A DNA stretch of 64,000 nucleotides from Symbiodinium sp. CCMP2592 (GCA_905221615.1 CAJNDT010000502.1:846931-910930); one strand, 5' to 3'. Positions 20,181 to 29,160 are shown, counted from the first letter of the stretch. Notes: generated from the letters alone by a model not told the origin. Program-made: numbers and translations.

Positions 20181-20689
20181 ATGGAGTTTATAGTACGGCG
20201 GTTAGTACGGTTCCCTTTAAGGGTTCCTTTGGTGGGTTAGGGTTTACGGAGTTCGGGGTGTAGTCGTCCACATGATGATCCGAATGGCGCAAAGCAGTAG
20301 TCGTGGTGACACGGTGCCCTAAACCCTAAACCCCTAAACCCCAAACCCTTGCGAACAGTACTGAACACATGTTAAAGGACAGTTTTTGTTCCATTGTGCT
20401 CCGTTGCGGTACTACTATCTTGCGATGCTGCCCCGGTGCTCCAAATAGCCCAGAGTAGGTACTATCTATAGACCTCACACCCCAATGTAGGCAAAGTAGG
20501 TAATGTAGGAGCCTTAACAATTAGAGTAGGGTTTCGGGGTATAGTATACTACAGTGAAAACCCTGTATAAGAACCCCGTTCGGCGAGAGTAGGGTGCCCT
20601 AAGGTTCTTAATTTCCATTACATGTGATTTTGCCGTTCGAGCAGCTAGGGTAGGCTCAGGTTCTTAACCACGTTCTTATCCGGACCGAG

Positions 20690-21225
20690 GTCTCGGGAAA
20701 TTTTACTTTTGGATTCTAAATTTCCTCTTGGGGTGGATGGGCCATGGGGGGTCTGGAAAATTTAGTTTTCAATTCTAAATTTCCACAGCTCCTCGAAAGG
20801 ACTCGGGGCAGAGGGCATGGCCAGAGACCCCCGAAAATTTACTTTTGGATTCTAAATTTCCGTGGGGGTGGATGGGCCATGGGGGTCTGGAAAATTTAGT
20901 TCTCAATTCTAAATTTCCACAGCTCCTCGAAAGGACTCAGGGCAGAGGGCATGGCCAGAGACCCCCCGAAAATTTACTTTTGGATTCTAAATTTCCGTGG
21001 GGGTGGATGGGCCATGGGGGTCTGGAAAATTTAGTTCTCAATTCTAAATTTCCACAGCTCCTCGAAAGGACTCAGGGCAGAGGGCATGGCCAGAGACCCC
21101 CCGAAAATTTACTTTTGGATTCTAAATTTCCGTGTGGGCGGATGGGCCATGGGTGTGGCTTGGGCAGGGACCAGGACGCTGGTGGGAAATTTAGATTTCA
21201 ATTCTAAATTTCCACAGTTTGGTGG
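20690..21225. repeat. 135-bp tandem array with palindromic half-units
   Basis: Four units begin near 20703, 20839, 20974 and 21109, each containing ttttggattctaaatttcc and ggaaaatttagtt...aattctaaatttcc. The unit length is a multiple of three, giving a 45-residue repeat in an open frame (SKFPWGWMGHGG, RGHGQRPPENLL); this is probably not a real gene. Confidence 0.8.
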
Positions 21226-21280
21226 CAAGGGGCTCTGTTTCAGTGGAATACGAGCTGCGGGGCGGCAGCCCGCAGCAGCA

Positions 21281-21350
21281 TGACACCCCCGGGGATCGAA
21301 ACAAGGCCAAACCCTTGTGAGGCCTATGCCAAACCACTGTGCTGTGGGGG
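21281..21350 (-). repeat. tRNA-like (SINE-like) segment, copy 1
   Basis: Read on the - strand it contains a B-box-like gtttcgatcccc and, about 35 nt upstream, an A-box-like cacagtggtttggcatagg. It aligns with the segment 370 bp downstream. It does not fold into a full tRNA by eye, so it looks like a tRNA-derived relic. Confidence 0.4.
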
Positions 21351-21518
21351 AGCTGCTTGGCACAGTGCGCATCTGTGCTGCTTGCAGGACACAGACGCTG
21401 CCCATTGCAAGCGTGCAGTTGGCAGAGTAGGATCCTCAAGATGACGTGCCTGCAGTACGAAGGTGAAAAGCATTTGAAGCAAGCTAGCTGCAGCCCGGGC
21501 TTAGGGCACCCCAAGTAG

Positions 21519-21595
21519 TACTTGGAGGTTCATGGGACTTAGTAAGCACAGTTATAAGCGCCGTAATTGGGGTTATTTAATTAGGTATACGTTAG
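21519..21595. mobile_element. HP-B element, half copy inside the 1.5-kb element
   Basis: tacttggaggttcatgggac followed by ggttataagcgccgtaattgg; the right arm is missing. It lies between the two tRNA-like segments. Confidence 0.5.
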
Positions 21596-21650
21596 ACGGT
21601 AGTCTCCAGGAGGCCTAGAAAATTTAGAATTCAATTCTAAATTTTACAAC

Positions 21651-21720
21651 TCTGACACCCTTGGGGATTGAAACACGTACCTTTGCCTCCAGAACCCATG
21701 CACAACCACCGCGCTGTGGC
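21651..21720 (-). repeat. tRNA-like (SINE-like) segment, copy 2
   Basis: On the - strand: gccacagcgcggtggttgtg (A-box-like) and gtttcaatcccc (B-box-like), with the same spacing as copy 1. Confidence 0.4.
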
Positions 21721-22198
21721 ATGATTGCTGTTGCCCATCGATAATACAATCATGGCACAAGATTTCTTGATGTGGAGGGTTGGGAAATTTAGTTTTCGAT
21801 TCTAAATTTCCTTGAGGGAAAGCACCCAAAAAATTAAGAACCTGACCCGAAAACTAGGGTACCCTAAGGTTCTTAATATTGAGGCAACTTGAATCTGGTG
21901 AATTCCGCCTTGGGTAGGGGCTCAGGTTCTTAAACAGTGGGTTCTTATACAGTATTTTCACTGTATACTTATAGTAAGGAACCCCCAAAACCCTATTCCA
22001 ATTTGTGAGGCCCCTACATCAAACCCTAAACTCTAGACTTTAAACCCCAAATCCTGCATGTAAACTTGGAGCCCCGCATTTGCCGTCTATGCTAAGTACT
22101 TGTTGTCCCATCCCCGCGGTCCGCCCTTGTGATATTACTGTACAGCTCCTCTCTGTCCCGACGCATGTGAATTATACCTCTACTCTACGGCTCAGAAT

Positions 22199-22268
22199 GA
22201 CCCAAAAGCCTTGTATAGTACGGCCTTTGGCCCAGAAGCCTTATAGTATGAATCCTTAGGCCTTGCGG
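22199..22268. mobile_element. HP-N element, copy 2
   Basis: cccaaaagccttgtatagta, ggcctttggcccagaagcct and tatagtatgaatccttaggc in the family order. Confidence 0.5.
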
Positions 22269-22426
22269 CCGGTATAGAAGGATGTCACGGACGGCCCTGC
22301 GGAGGAAAAGCTGCCCATGACCAGTAAATAGGGACTCTCCCGACTCTGGAAAACGCATGGTTCAGGGCTCCCTGCGTCCTTAAACCCTAAGCCCTGCAAT
22401 CCTAAATCCGGAATCCTCAAACTCTA

Positions 22427-22510
22427 TCCCAAAGGGTCCTAAGTACTGTTATGGGGGATACTTCCCCAAATCATAATACTAATTCCTAGTATAGAAACCC
22501 CTGCTATAAA
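22427..22510. mobile_element. HP-J element, copy 3
   Basis: cccaaagggtcctaagtact, gggggatacttccccaaatc and tcctagtatagaaaccc; the right third is lost. Confidence 0.55.
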
Positions 22511-22516
22511 CCCCTG

Positions 22517-22626
22517 CTTAGAGGATCATGGGACTTAGTAACTAGGGCTATAAGTAAGGTAACTATACTTATAACCCCAATTGAGGTACTTATAACCTAA
22601 CTTACTAAGTCCCATGATCCTTTAAG
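22517..22626. mobile_element. HP-B element, standard copy
   Basis: cttagaggatc atgggacttagtaac at the left and cttactaagtcccatgatcc at the right: a 110-bp hairpin whose end directly precedes an exon. Confidence 0.75.
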
Positions 22627-22713
22627 TGTCCCTGGAGGATATCGAGAAGTCCTTGAAAGCCGTGCGATTTCTGCTGTCCCGGCCCGAGGTGCGCTCGTCC
22701 TTGTCGCCGTCTC
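22627..22713 (+). CDS. candidate ankyrin-like exon
   Basis: Immediately after the HP-B end (ctttaag acts as acceptor), the frame reads SLEDIEKSLKAVRFLLSRPE then VRSSLSPSPSN. The KAVRFLLSRPEV segment resembles an ankyrin second helix. The donor is not clear. Confidence 0.4.
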
Positions 22714-23029
22714 CTAGTAATATCGGGGCGTCAATACTTTAGACTAGGATTTAGGGTAGATTGCGCTATAATTGTCAAGTATATACTGTGTAGGTACAGG
22801 GACGTGTATAGGGTAGTGGAAGGTTCAGAGAACTTATGTAGTACGTGGGTTTCAAGTAGAGTTACGGCTACAAAAACCTAAGGAAGGGACCTAGACTGTA
22901 ACGTTCCTCAACACCTATGTATGTTCGTACTACGTCCCATGATTCTTCGAGTGGATCTTGTCGCACTCTAGAGACCCATTCACCTGCCCAGACGATAGAC
23001 GCACTGGACCCTTCTAGCCAGAAAGCCCT

Positions 23030-23236
23030 ACTTAGAGGATCATGGGACTTAGTAGCTAGGGTTATAAGTAAGGTAACTATACTTACAACCCCAACTAAGG
23101 TACTTATAACCTAACTTACTGAGTCCCATGATCCCTTATAGATCCCTTTAAGGAACCCTTTAAGGATTTCTTAAGGATCCCTTTAAGGAGCCCGTCAAGG
23201 AACCTAACTTACTAAGTCCCATGATCCTTTAAGTAG
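23030..23236. mobile_element. HP-B element with internal module and extra right end
   Basis: Standard hairpin followed by tatagatccctttaagg modules and a second complete right end (cttactaagtcccatgatcc). Confidence 0.7.
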
Positions 23237-23819
23237 GTAACCCGAAGCCCGACACCCCTAAACACCGAAACTGGTAAATACGTAGGGTTTAGGGTCGATA
23301 GGGGTGCAGGGTTTAGGGCTACTAAGTACCTACATGGGCATAGTACAAAGTATGCCGGTTGTCTATGTCGGTTATCCCGAGTCCTCCTAAAAGTTTTCTT
23401 GGAATTTCCTTTGGGCAGCCTTGCTCTGAGAGCTTAAACTCCTAAATCCGTGTACAAACCTACACGATACAACCACAGACAAAGCTCTGGGACAGCCGGA
23501 ACTCTAGCAGACAACAAGGAATAAAACTATGCAAAACTTCAATACAACCGGACCTAACTACGCCCTGAACCCATACGCCCCATAATACCCTGAAAGCTAC
23601 CTTTGAAGCTGCCCCGTCAAAGAAGACTTGATAGGTCTTCCAAAATCCGAACCTAAACCCTAAACCCTACCCAAACCATTATAGATCCCGCACCTGGGCC
23701 CTGAAGAACCTACTACTACTGTACGTTTTTGGGGCTCCTTAGTATGATTTCCGTATAGAAGTCCTTGGAAAGGTAGGTTTTTTAAGGTCCAGGCAAAGCA
23801 AGCCACCCTAAACCTTACC

Positions 23820-23965
23820 CTAAACCCTAAAGTCCTAAAGCCCTATAAACCCTGAACCCTAAACTCTAAAACCCTAAACCCTAAATCTTAAACCCTAAAC
23901 CCTAACTTCCTAAAACCTTAAACCCCAAACCTTAAACCCTAAACGACCTAAACACCAAACCTTAA
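23820..23965 (-). repeat. CCCTAAA array
   Basis: About 145 bp of ccctaaaccctaaatctt-type degenerate units. Confidence 0.75.
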
Positions 23966-24252
23966 AGATACTCCCCCAACAGTCCAAGATCCCCAAGCAG
24001 GCGCCCGAGCTGCTCTTCGCAGAGGGCTGTGAGCACACGCCTCTGCTCCTCGGTTGAACTTAAGAGCGCAACGTAGGGCTTCAGGGTTGAGGGTTTAGGG
24101 TTTAGAGCGCAGTTGCGGTCTTCAGACTCTAGGATTTAGGATTTGATTTGATTTTGCGATGGGGTTTTAGGGCTCAGGGTTAGGATCCTAGTTCAGGGCT
24201 TTAGGGAGTCTCTGGGCTCAATGGCGTGAACATGTTCGTCTTCTTCTTGCAG

Positions 24253-24357
24253 CCCATCCACGCCCTGAAGCCTGAAACAAAACATTCTGCAGCCATGAAA
24301 GCACTTAAGCACGGGATCTTGAACCCTGAAACGCCGGCAATCCTGATGGATCCCTAG
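24253..24357 (+). CDS. candidate exon with strong acceptor
   Basis: Follows gtcttcttcttgcag and reads PIHALKPETKHSAAMKALKH then GILNPETPAILMDP to TAG; a gtatga donor overlaps the stop. No domain. An HP-A element begins 11 bp downstream. Confidence 0.42.
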   Translation, partial: PIHALKPETKHSAAMKALKHGILNPETPAILMDP

Positions 24358-24368
24358 TATGATTAAGG

Positions 24369-24475
24369 TATGGGACTTTCCGGAAATAGGGGACCCTAAT
24401 AAAGTACCCTACATAGTAGGATCGATATTATAAGGACCCCCAAATAAGGTACCCCTATTTTCGGAAACTCCCGTA
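24369..24475. mobile_element. HP-A element, copy in reverse orientation
   Basis: tatgggactttccggaaata and ctattttcggaaactcccgt arms; the agtaggatc order shows the opposite orientation to most copies. Confidence 0.65.
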
Positions 24476-24489
24476 TTCTTGAATTAAAG

Positions 24490-24611
24490 GGTGGTGGAGT
24501 CTCTGGGAGCACATCTTCGTGTCACGTCCACAGCAGTTTCTAGCAGGGCTTGTGGAGAAGGGCACCGAAGGAGACGACAGCCGCCGATATGTGAAGATGG
24601 ATCACACCAAG
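24490..24611 (+). CDS. internal exon
   Basis: Between attaaag and gtttca, a frame reads WWSLWEHIFVSRPQQFLAGL then VEKGTEGDDSRRYVKMDHTK. It starts 14 bp after an HP-A element. Aromatic and charged, with no low complexity; family unknown. Confidence 0.5.
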
Positions 24612-24730
24612 GTTTCATTCTTAGGCCTTTAAGTACCCATATAGGTACCCCTTCAAGGCCTGAGATGGCCTGAGTATATACTATATGGGCACAAGGCTCC
24701 TTAGGTTCCAAGGATACGGCGACATTTCAG

Positions 24731-24792
24731 CTGCGACACACCGAGCGCTGCATGTGGGGGTAGAAGATTCCCGGAGGCTGCTCGCTTGGCCC
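24731..24792 (+). CDS. candidate ankyrin-like exon
   Basis: After acceptor cgacatttcag the frame reads ATHRALHVGVEDSRRLLAWP, similar to the first helix and turn of an ankyrin repeat (TALHxAxxxxxxxLL). The 3' border is uncertain; an HP-G-like element follows. Confidence 0.4.
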
Positions 24793-24803
24793 AAATGCTG
24801 CTA

Positions 24804-24905
24804 ACCAAAGGGTCCAGGTACCCAAATACTAGATACTTAGGCCCTCAACCTACCCTTTTTAGGGACGACTTTAACATTCTATACACTAGTTGGGTACATG
24901 AACTA
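24804..24905. mobile_element. HP-G-like element, degenerate
   Basis: aagggtccaggtacccaaat and agttgggtacatgaacta are diverged inverted ends. Confidence 0.4.
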
Positions 24906-25108
24906 GGGTTACAACACGACTCTCTGACATCCAGCGTGCTGCCGGTGTTTGATAAGCCGAGACTTGAATCGTGAACGCTCTGATAAGCATTGTGGCTGTT
25001 AGTATTTCCGTGCCGTACGGGATACAGTCGGAAGTAGGAAGGGAATTATCATGAGTAACCAGGCGGAAATGCGCCTGTTTGTTTGGGTCATTGGTTACTG
25101 TAGGGAAA

Positions 25109-25212
25109 TACTGTTGATGATATACATCCTGCATTATCTTAAGGACACTAAACTATGGGAATTATGGGATATTCCTTGTTATGGGCGATGTAGGATTTAT
25201 ATCATCAACCGT
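25109..25212. mobile_element. HP-D element, copy 3
   Basis: actgttgatgatatacatcc to gatttatatcatcaaccgta, with the centre aagg...actatgggaattatgg. Confidence 0.7.
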
Positions 25213-25228
25213 AGGAGCACTACTCCAG

Positions 25229-25317
25229 GCGTTGATTTGAGGGCGCACGGGAACCATTGTCGGCCCCGTGGCGCTCGAATGCGAGCAGCAGTGTCCACCC
25301 CTCGGGCTCAATTGCAG
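25229..25317 (+). CDS. candidate internal exon, Arg-rich
   Basis: 17 bp after HP-D, acceptor gcactactccag; frame reads VDLRAHGNHCRPRGARMRAA then VSTPRAQL to a gtaacc donor. Arg-rich, no domain. Confidence 0.35.
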
Positions 25318-25337
25318 TAACCCTGGGCATCAACATA

Positions 25338-25402
25338 GCCCAAAAGCCTTATACAGTATGGTCTTCGGGCCCAAAAGCCTTAATATGTAAGTCCTTAGAT
25401 GC
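25338..25402. mobile_element. HP-N element, copy 3
   Basis: gcccaaaagccttatacagt, ggtcttcgggcccaaaagcc and taagtccttagatgc. Confidence 0.5.
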
Positions 25403-25661
25403 TTAGGGTAAGGTTTGTCCTTTGCTTCGCTCCTGAATCCTGAACGACCTGGAGACTGGAATCATTGGCTTTCACTGGCGTTGCCGGTTCATCCGCCAAG
25501 TCAACAAAAGACTAAGTGGAACAACGCATAGGCTCCACAGCCCCACCCTGTCCCTATACCCTATATACCCTACTCGGCCCTATCCTAAACACCAGGACAG
25601 TTCCTTTAAGGGTTTGTGGGTCCTATACGGTTTCCTTTAAGGGTTCCTTTAGAAGAAGCAC

Positions 25662-25878
25662 TACTTGGAGGATCATGGGACTGAGTAAGTAAGGTTATAA
25701 GTACCCTAACTGGTGTTATAAGTATAGTTACCTTACTTATAACCCTAGTTACTAAGTCCCATGATCCTCTAAGTACCCCCCACGACCCATATAGAACCCT
25801 TACTAGTAACCCTTGTAGATCCCTTTTACGAACCCTTTAAGGGAACCCTAGTTACTAGGTCCCATGATCCTTTAAGTA
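25662..25878. mobile_element. HP-B long composite element, copy 1
   Basis: A standard HP-B hairpin is followed by ccccacgacccatatagaac, TTTAAAGGGATC-type modules and a second right end. The same composite recurs at 32.7 and 45.3 kb. A 14-bp direct repeat (tagaagaagcacta) flanks it at 25650-25663 and 25877-25890. Confidence 0.75.
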
Positions 25879-25896
25879 GAAGAAGCACTAAGCACA

Positions 25897-25946
25897 GGAT
25901 GCTGGCCGCACAGCGAGGCCACGCGCTGACACGGCTCCTGGCGGAG
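25897..25946 (+). CDS. ankyrin-repeat exon
   Basis: A 50-nt block between ctaagcacag and gtctca, reading MLAAQRGHALTRLLAE. This is the ankyrin helix-turn-helix core (L-x-x-A-x-x-x-G-H-x-x-x-x-x-L-L). It lies 18 bp after an HP-B composite and 24 bp before an HP-D element. Confidence 0.58.
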
Positions 25947-25969
25947 GTCTCAATGCTCCAGGGGCCCCC

Positions 25970-26156
25970 TACGTTTGATGATATAAATCCTAGGGTTCGC
26001 TTTAAAGGGATCTGTAAAGGTATCTTTAAGGGGTTCCTTTAAGGGATCTATAGGGGGGTTGGGGTTTAGGATATATATCCTGCATTACCTAGACTATGGG
26101 AATAATGGTATATTCCTTATTATGTGTAATGCAGGATTTATAAATATCATCAGCAG
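25970..26156. mobile_element. HP-D element with inserted module
   Basis: tacgtttgatgatataaatc left arm, then TTTAAAGGGATC modules with a short TTTAGGG stretch, then a second left arm (gatatatatcctgcattacc) and the normal right arm. Same architecture as the copy at 31.4 kb. Confidence 0.65.
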
Positions 26157-26385
26157 TAGGAATTGGGTTCAGGCGGCGGGTAGGAATTAAGTCATAGGGC
26201 AATGCGTCCGAAGGTTTGTTATAGGGTCAGATAGGATATCTGTTGCGTCTTGGACGTGTGTGGCAAGGGCTCGGCTCCTTCATTTTAGGGTTTCCTTCGG
26301 GTTTGGGGCCAGGGTTCGAGCTGCGGGGCTTTACATTTATTGTTCTTTCGTCGCTGTTGCGGTTTGCGGGTTTGAAGTTTTCCAG

Positions 26386-26455
26386 ACTTCAGAACGCGCT
26401 GACGAAGAAGGAGTTCAAAGATCAGGGCTCAGAATTTGGAGTCACATCATACTAG
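26386..26455 (+). CDS. candidate exon
   Basis: After aagttttccag the frame reads LQNALTKKEFKDQGSEFGVT then SY and TAG. It ends one base before a perfect palindrome. A second frame is also open. Confidence 0.35.
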
Positions 26456-26456
26456 G

Positions 26457-26503
26457 CATCCCTCTGAGATGTGAGATAATATACCTCACATCTCAGAGGG
26501 ATG
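26457..26503. repeat. perfect 19-bp inverted repeat (hairpin)
   Basis: catccctctgagatgtgag and ctcacatctcagagggatg are exact complements around a 9-base loop (ataatatac). Unlike the HP families it has no other copy in the window. Confidence 0.85.
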
Positions 26504-26817
26504 AAAAGCAGATGTTTGTCCCACTGGAGTACCATCCCAGCCCCTCAGTTCAACCGCCCACAAAAGAGTCCATGTAACATCCTGATATACGTTGGAATTA
26601 GGGTTCAGGGTTTAGGGTTTAGACCTTACACCCTACCTTCGAGAACTTACAAGTAGGATGTAAAGGCTTGCATGCAGACCCTTGAGGTGATCTATGACAG
26701 GTTTCGGGTTTGGGGGTTACACGCTTTACGGCTTCGCCCAGTGGAAATCGGATTGTACCCGATGTAGTGGTAGGATACGTGTTCGCGTGGCTCTAGTCTC
26801 TAAAGTTTGAAAACCCT

Positions 26818-26924
26818 CCCAAAGGGTCCTAGGTACTGTTATGGGGGATACTTCCCCAAATCATAATAGTAATTCCTAGTATAGAAACCCTACATGCTAC
26901 CATATAGCTACTTTGGACCCTTTT
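26818..26924. mobile_element. HP-J element, copy 4
   Basis: cccaaagggtcctaggtact, ggatacttccccaaatcata and ctaccatatagctactttgg. Confidence 0.6.
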
Positions 26925-26952
26925 GGCCTTCCAATCCTCTCAAACCTCGTAG

Positions 26953-27151
26953 ATCCCCGTCAGCTTTTTGTACAAAGCTCTGTTTTGCGCTGGAAACGAA
27001 GAGCTCTAAGAATTGTTTGTTGGCTCCTTTCATGCGTTCATTTCGTCTCAAGAGGAAGATTGTTGTCCAAAAAACCTGGCATAGAGCTACAATTGCCATG
27101 ACATACAAAAAATACCACCCTATGGCGATTATAACTCACCCCAAACTGTGA
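26953..27151 (+). CDS. candidate terminal exon, basic
   Basis: After aacctcgtag the frame reads SPSAFCTKLCFALETKSSKN, then LLAPFMRSFRLKRKIVVQKT and WHRATIAMTYKKYHPMAI to TGA. A second + frame is also open. The basic C-terminus suggests a nucleic-acid- or membrane-facing tail; function unknown. Confidence 0.4.
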
Positions 27152-27181
27152 GCTCGTCCTGGAGTGATGCTTGACTCTCTG

Positions 27182-27640
27182 CAGAGCCAAAGAGTTCAAC
27201 ACAGAGGGGGTCAGGGGTATGAGGATGGAGGTGGCATGCCCAGACGAACGCTAACCCCCAAATTGGAAACCCTGAAAGAGTGCGACTTCCCGGACTTGGC
27301 CCCGGCCCCGAAGCGCCGTGCCATGGTGGACCACCCGCAATGCCGGCGACTGTTGGGGGTTCTTCAACCCCGCCGGGTTGCTACCGGTCCAGAACGGGCG
27401 GGCGGTGGATTGTGTGGGCTGCCACCGCGCGCCCATGTTGATGCGGCACGCCGGCCACATCAAGCGTTCCCGGGCAATTCTTGGCGCACATGTTTTGTGA
27501 AGCAGCGTCCTTGTGCAATTGATGCAGCTGCCGCCCCCACCCTAAACCCGGATTCCCGGTCACGTCGGCCGCCGGCCGCCTTACGGAAAGCCAGGGTCTT
27601 GCAGGACCCCCGGCCACCCCCGTTCCCTTCACGTACTTAG
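27182..27640 (+). CDS. GC-rich coding block, frame ambiguous
   Basis: After acceptor actctctgcag a 153-codon frame reads SQRVQHRGGQGYEDGGG, then TLTPKLETLKECDFPDLAPA and so on. From about 27318 a second + frame carries CWGFFNPAGLLPVQNGRA and VDCVGCHRAPMLMRHAGHIK, with a CxxCH motif. Composition is much richer in G+C than the flanks. One real exon with a frame change, or two exons, are both possible. Confidence 0.4.
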   Translation, partial: QSQRVQHRGGQGYEDGGGMPRRTLTPKLETLKECDFPDLAPAPKRRAMVDHPQCRRLLGVLQPRRVATGPERAGGGLCGLPPRAHVDAARRPHQAFPGNSWRTCFVKQRPCAIDAAAAPTLNPDSRSRRPPAALRKARVLQDPRPPPFPSRT

Positions 27641-27649
27641 TACGCACTA

Positions 27650-28240
27650 GCAGGGTTCTTGCGTAACTTATTAAGGGGTTTCATAAGGTGTCAAGAGGGT
27701 TTATGGGGTTTCATCAGTTTTTGAAGGGGCTTATAGGAGCAAACAACAGTTAGTGCGTAGGAGATAAATAGGGTTACAAGTGACATATGTACAGCAACCC
27801 TACACCGGGGACCTGGAACCCCAATCATCACCTTCAAGCAAGCCTCAATCCTAAATCCTAAACCTTATAAACTCTAAGCCGTATAAATCCTACACCTTGA
27901 AATCCTATAACCGCGCTAAAGCCCTAAATCCGAACCCATACATCCGAACCTTGAATCCCAAACCCTAATCCCTTGGCTCTGACCCCCAATGCCCGAACCC
28001 TAAACACCGATCCCCGAAACCTTGAGCCCTAAAGCCTTAACCCAAAATCCAAAGCCCAAAAGCCTTGGCCCTAAAGCCTAAAGCCATCCTAAACCTCCGA
28101 TCCTATTCAAGGATCCCTTACAGGAGCCCTTCGAGGAACAAGCCTAAGTCCGCAATCCTAGGCCCTGAACCCTGAACCCGAAACCCTGACAGGGTTCCTT
28201 TAAGGGCTCCTTTCAGGGATCCTTTAAGGGATCCAAGGAT
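27650..28240. other. non-coding stretch of CCCTAAA-derived words
   Basis: Degenerate ccctaaa/cctgaaccc words and TTTAAGGGATCC-type modules near the 3' end; no supported exon or complete hairpin. Confidence 0.4.
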
Positions 28241-28247
28241 TCCTATA

Positions 28248-28322
28248 AGGGCTTGGGGAAGGCCACCCTGGCGGCGGGAGCTCGTGGCGAAAAGGCCCTG
28301 TCTCGCCGAGATCGAAGCTTCA
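28248..28322 (+). CDS. low-confidence exon
   Basis: Frame reading GLGKATLAAGARGEKALSRR then DRSFRTAYPKSF to TGA. No clear acceptor. Confidence 0.25.
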
Positions 28323-28345
28323 GGACAGCCTACCCAAAGAGTTTT

Positions 28346-28420
28346 TGATGGTTTAGGGTGTAGGGGTTCAGGCTTTAGGGTTTAGGGGTATTTAGGGTTT
28401 AGAGCCTACTTAAAGGGTTT
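28346..28420 (+). repeat. TTTAGGG cluster, duplicated 190 bp downstream
   Basis: acagcctacccaaagagttt plus a TTTAGGG run occurs here and again at about 28512-28600, so a roughly 95-bp segment is directly repeated. Confidence 0.65.
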
Positions 28421-28611
28421 TGAGGGTTTAGAGTTTAAGGTATACCTGTAGCCGAAAAGACCTACCTTTTTAGGTTTCCTTATTATGGTTTCTATATATA
28501 GTTCCTTGAAAAGACAGGACAGCCTACCCAAAGAGTTTTTGAGGGTTTAGGGTGTAGGGGTTTAGGTTTTAGGGTTTAGGGGTATTTAGGGTTTAGCGCT
28601 GAGCCTCAAGA

Positions 28612-28642
28612 TAAGGTACCCCCTAATTGTCGGAAACTCCCA
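28612..28642. mobile_element. HP-A right-end fragment
   Basis: aaggtaccccctaattgtcg followed by gaaactcccac only. Confidence 0.45.
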
Positions 28643-29094
28643 CTTAAGTTACCGCAATAAGGAGACCAGATTATTTACTCTATACCCTGATTATGGTAAT
28701 TTGGAATACAAGTAACTTCCTTAATAAGAACCCAGACCCCGGGAGGATCTAGAAAGTAGATCGGTTTAGAGTCTAAGCTGTAGGGCCAGTATAGGGTTTA
28801 GGGTGTAGGGGCTTAGGGGTTCAGGGTTTACGGTTCAGGGGTTTCGAGTTTCAGGTCTTGAGTGAAGGGTTTAAGGCCTTTCCGGGGTTCCTTTATAGGG
28901 GGTCTACCATAAGGGCACTCACTATACTCTAACGCAGGGGCTCAAAATCACTGCTGATACTGTTTTCGGGTTCAAGGAACCCTTACAGGAACCCTTACGG
29001 AAATCCTCAAACGGACCGTAACGGGAATCATTGTTGGGATTCAAGCGACAGAGATTCGGGTTATTGGTGCTTTCGGTCTTTGCTGTTTGAGCAG

Positions 29095-29160
29095 AGGGTG
29101 ATCCGCCCGGAGGAAGCCATCAACGCAGATGTTGCGACCGCCCTTACTGAACAACTTTGA
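29095..29160 (+). CDS. candidate terminal-type exon
   Basis: Acceptor gctgtttgagcag, then RVIRPEEAINADVATALTEQ and a TGA one codon later. Helical, charged; no family. Confidence 0.38.
   Translation, partial: RVIRPEEAINADVATALTEQL

Larger units (their letters stand above)
20503..22019. mobile_element. 1.5-kb element with long terminal inverted repeats (HP-O superfamily)
   Basis: Left end taatgtaggagccttaacaa ... gtagggtttcgggg ... tactacagtgaaaa. The right end is its inverse (ttttcactgtatac ... ccccaaaaccctattcc ... gaggcccctacat). Between the roughly 80-bp arms lie paired ggttcttaa blocks, a 135-bp tandem array and two tRNA-like segments. No transposase frame is visible, so it is non-autonomous. 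Short HP-O members share the same tips. Confidence 0.65.

Noticed and set aside
20845-21207. 120-codon ORF with 45-residue repeats
   Set aside because: The 135-bp unit is divisible by three, so an open frame is expected; it lies inside a non-autonomous repeat element.
22917-23114. ORF ending in VARVISKVTILTTPTKVLIT
   Set aside because: The C-terminal half is translated HP-B; the same peptide appears at 38.1 and 45.4 kb.
27164-27181. Start codon of the GC-rich ORF at the ORF edge
   Set aside because: The upstream codons lie before a strong acceptor (ctctgcag), so the block is more likely an internal exon than a start.
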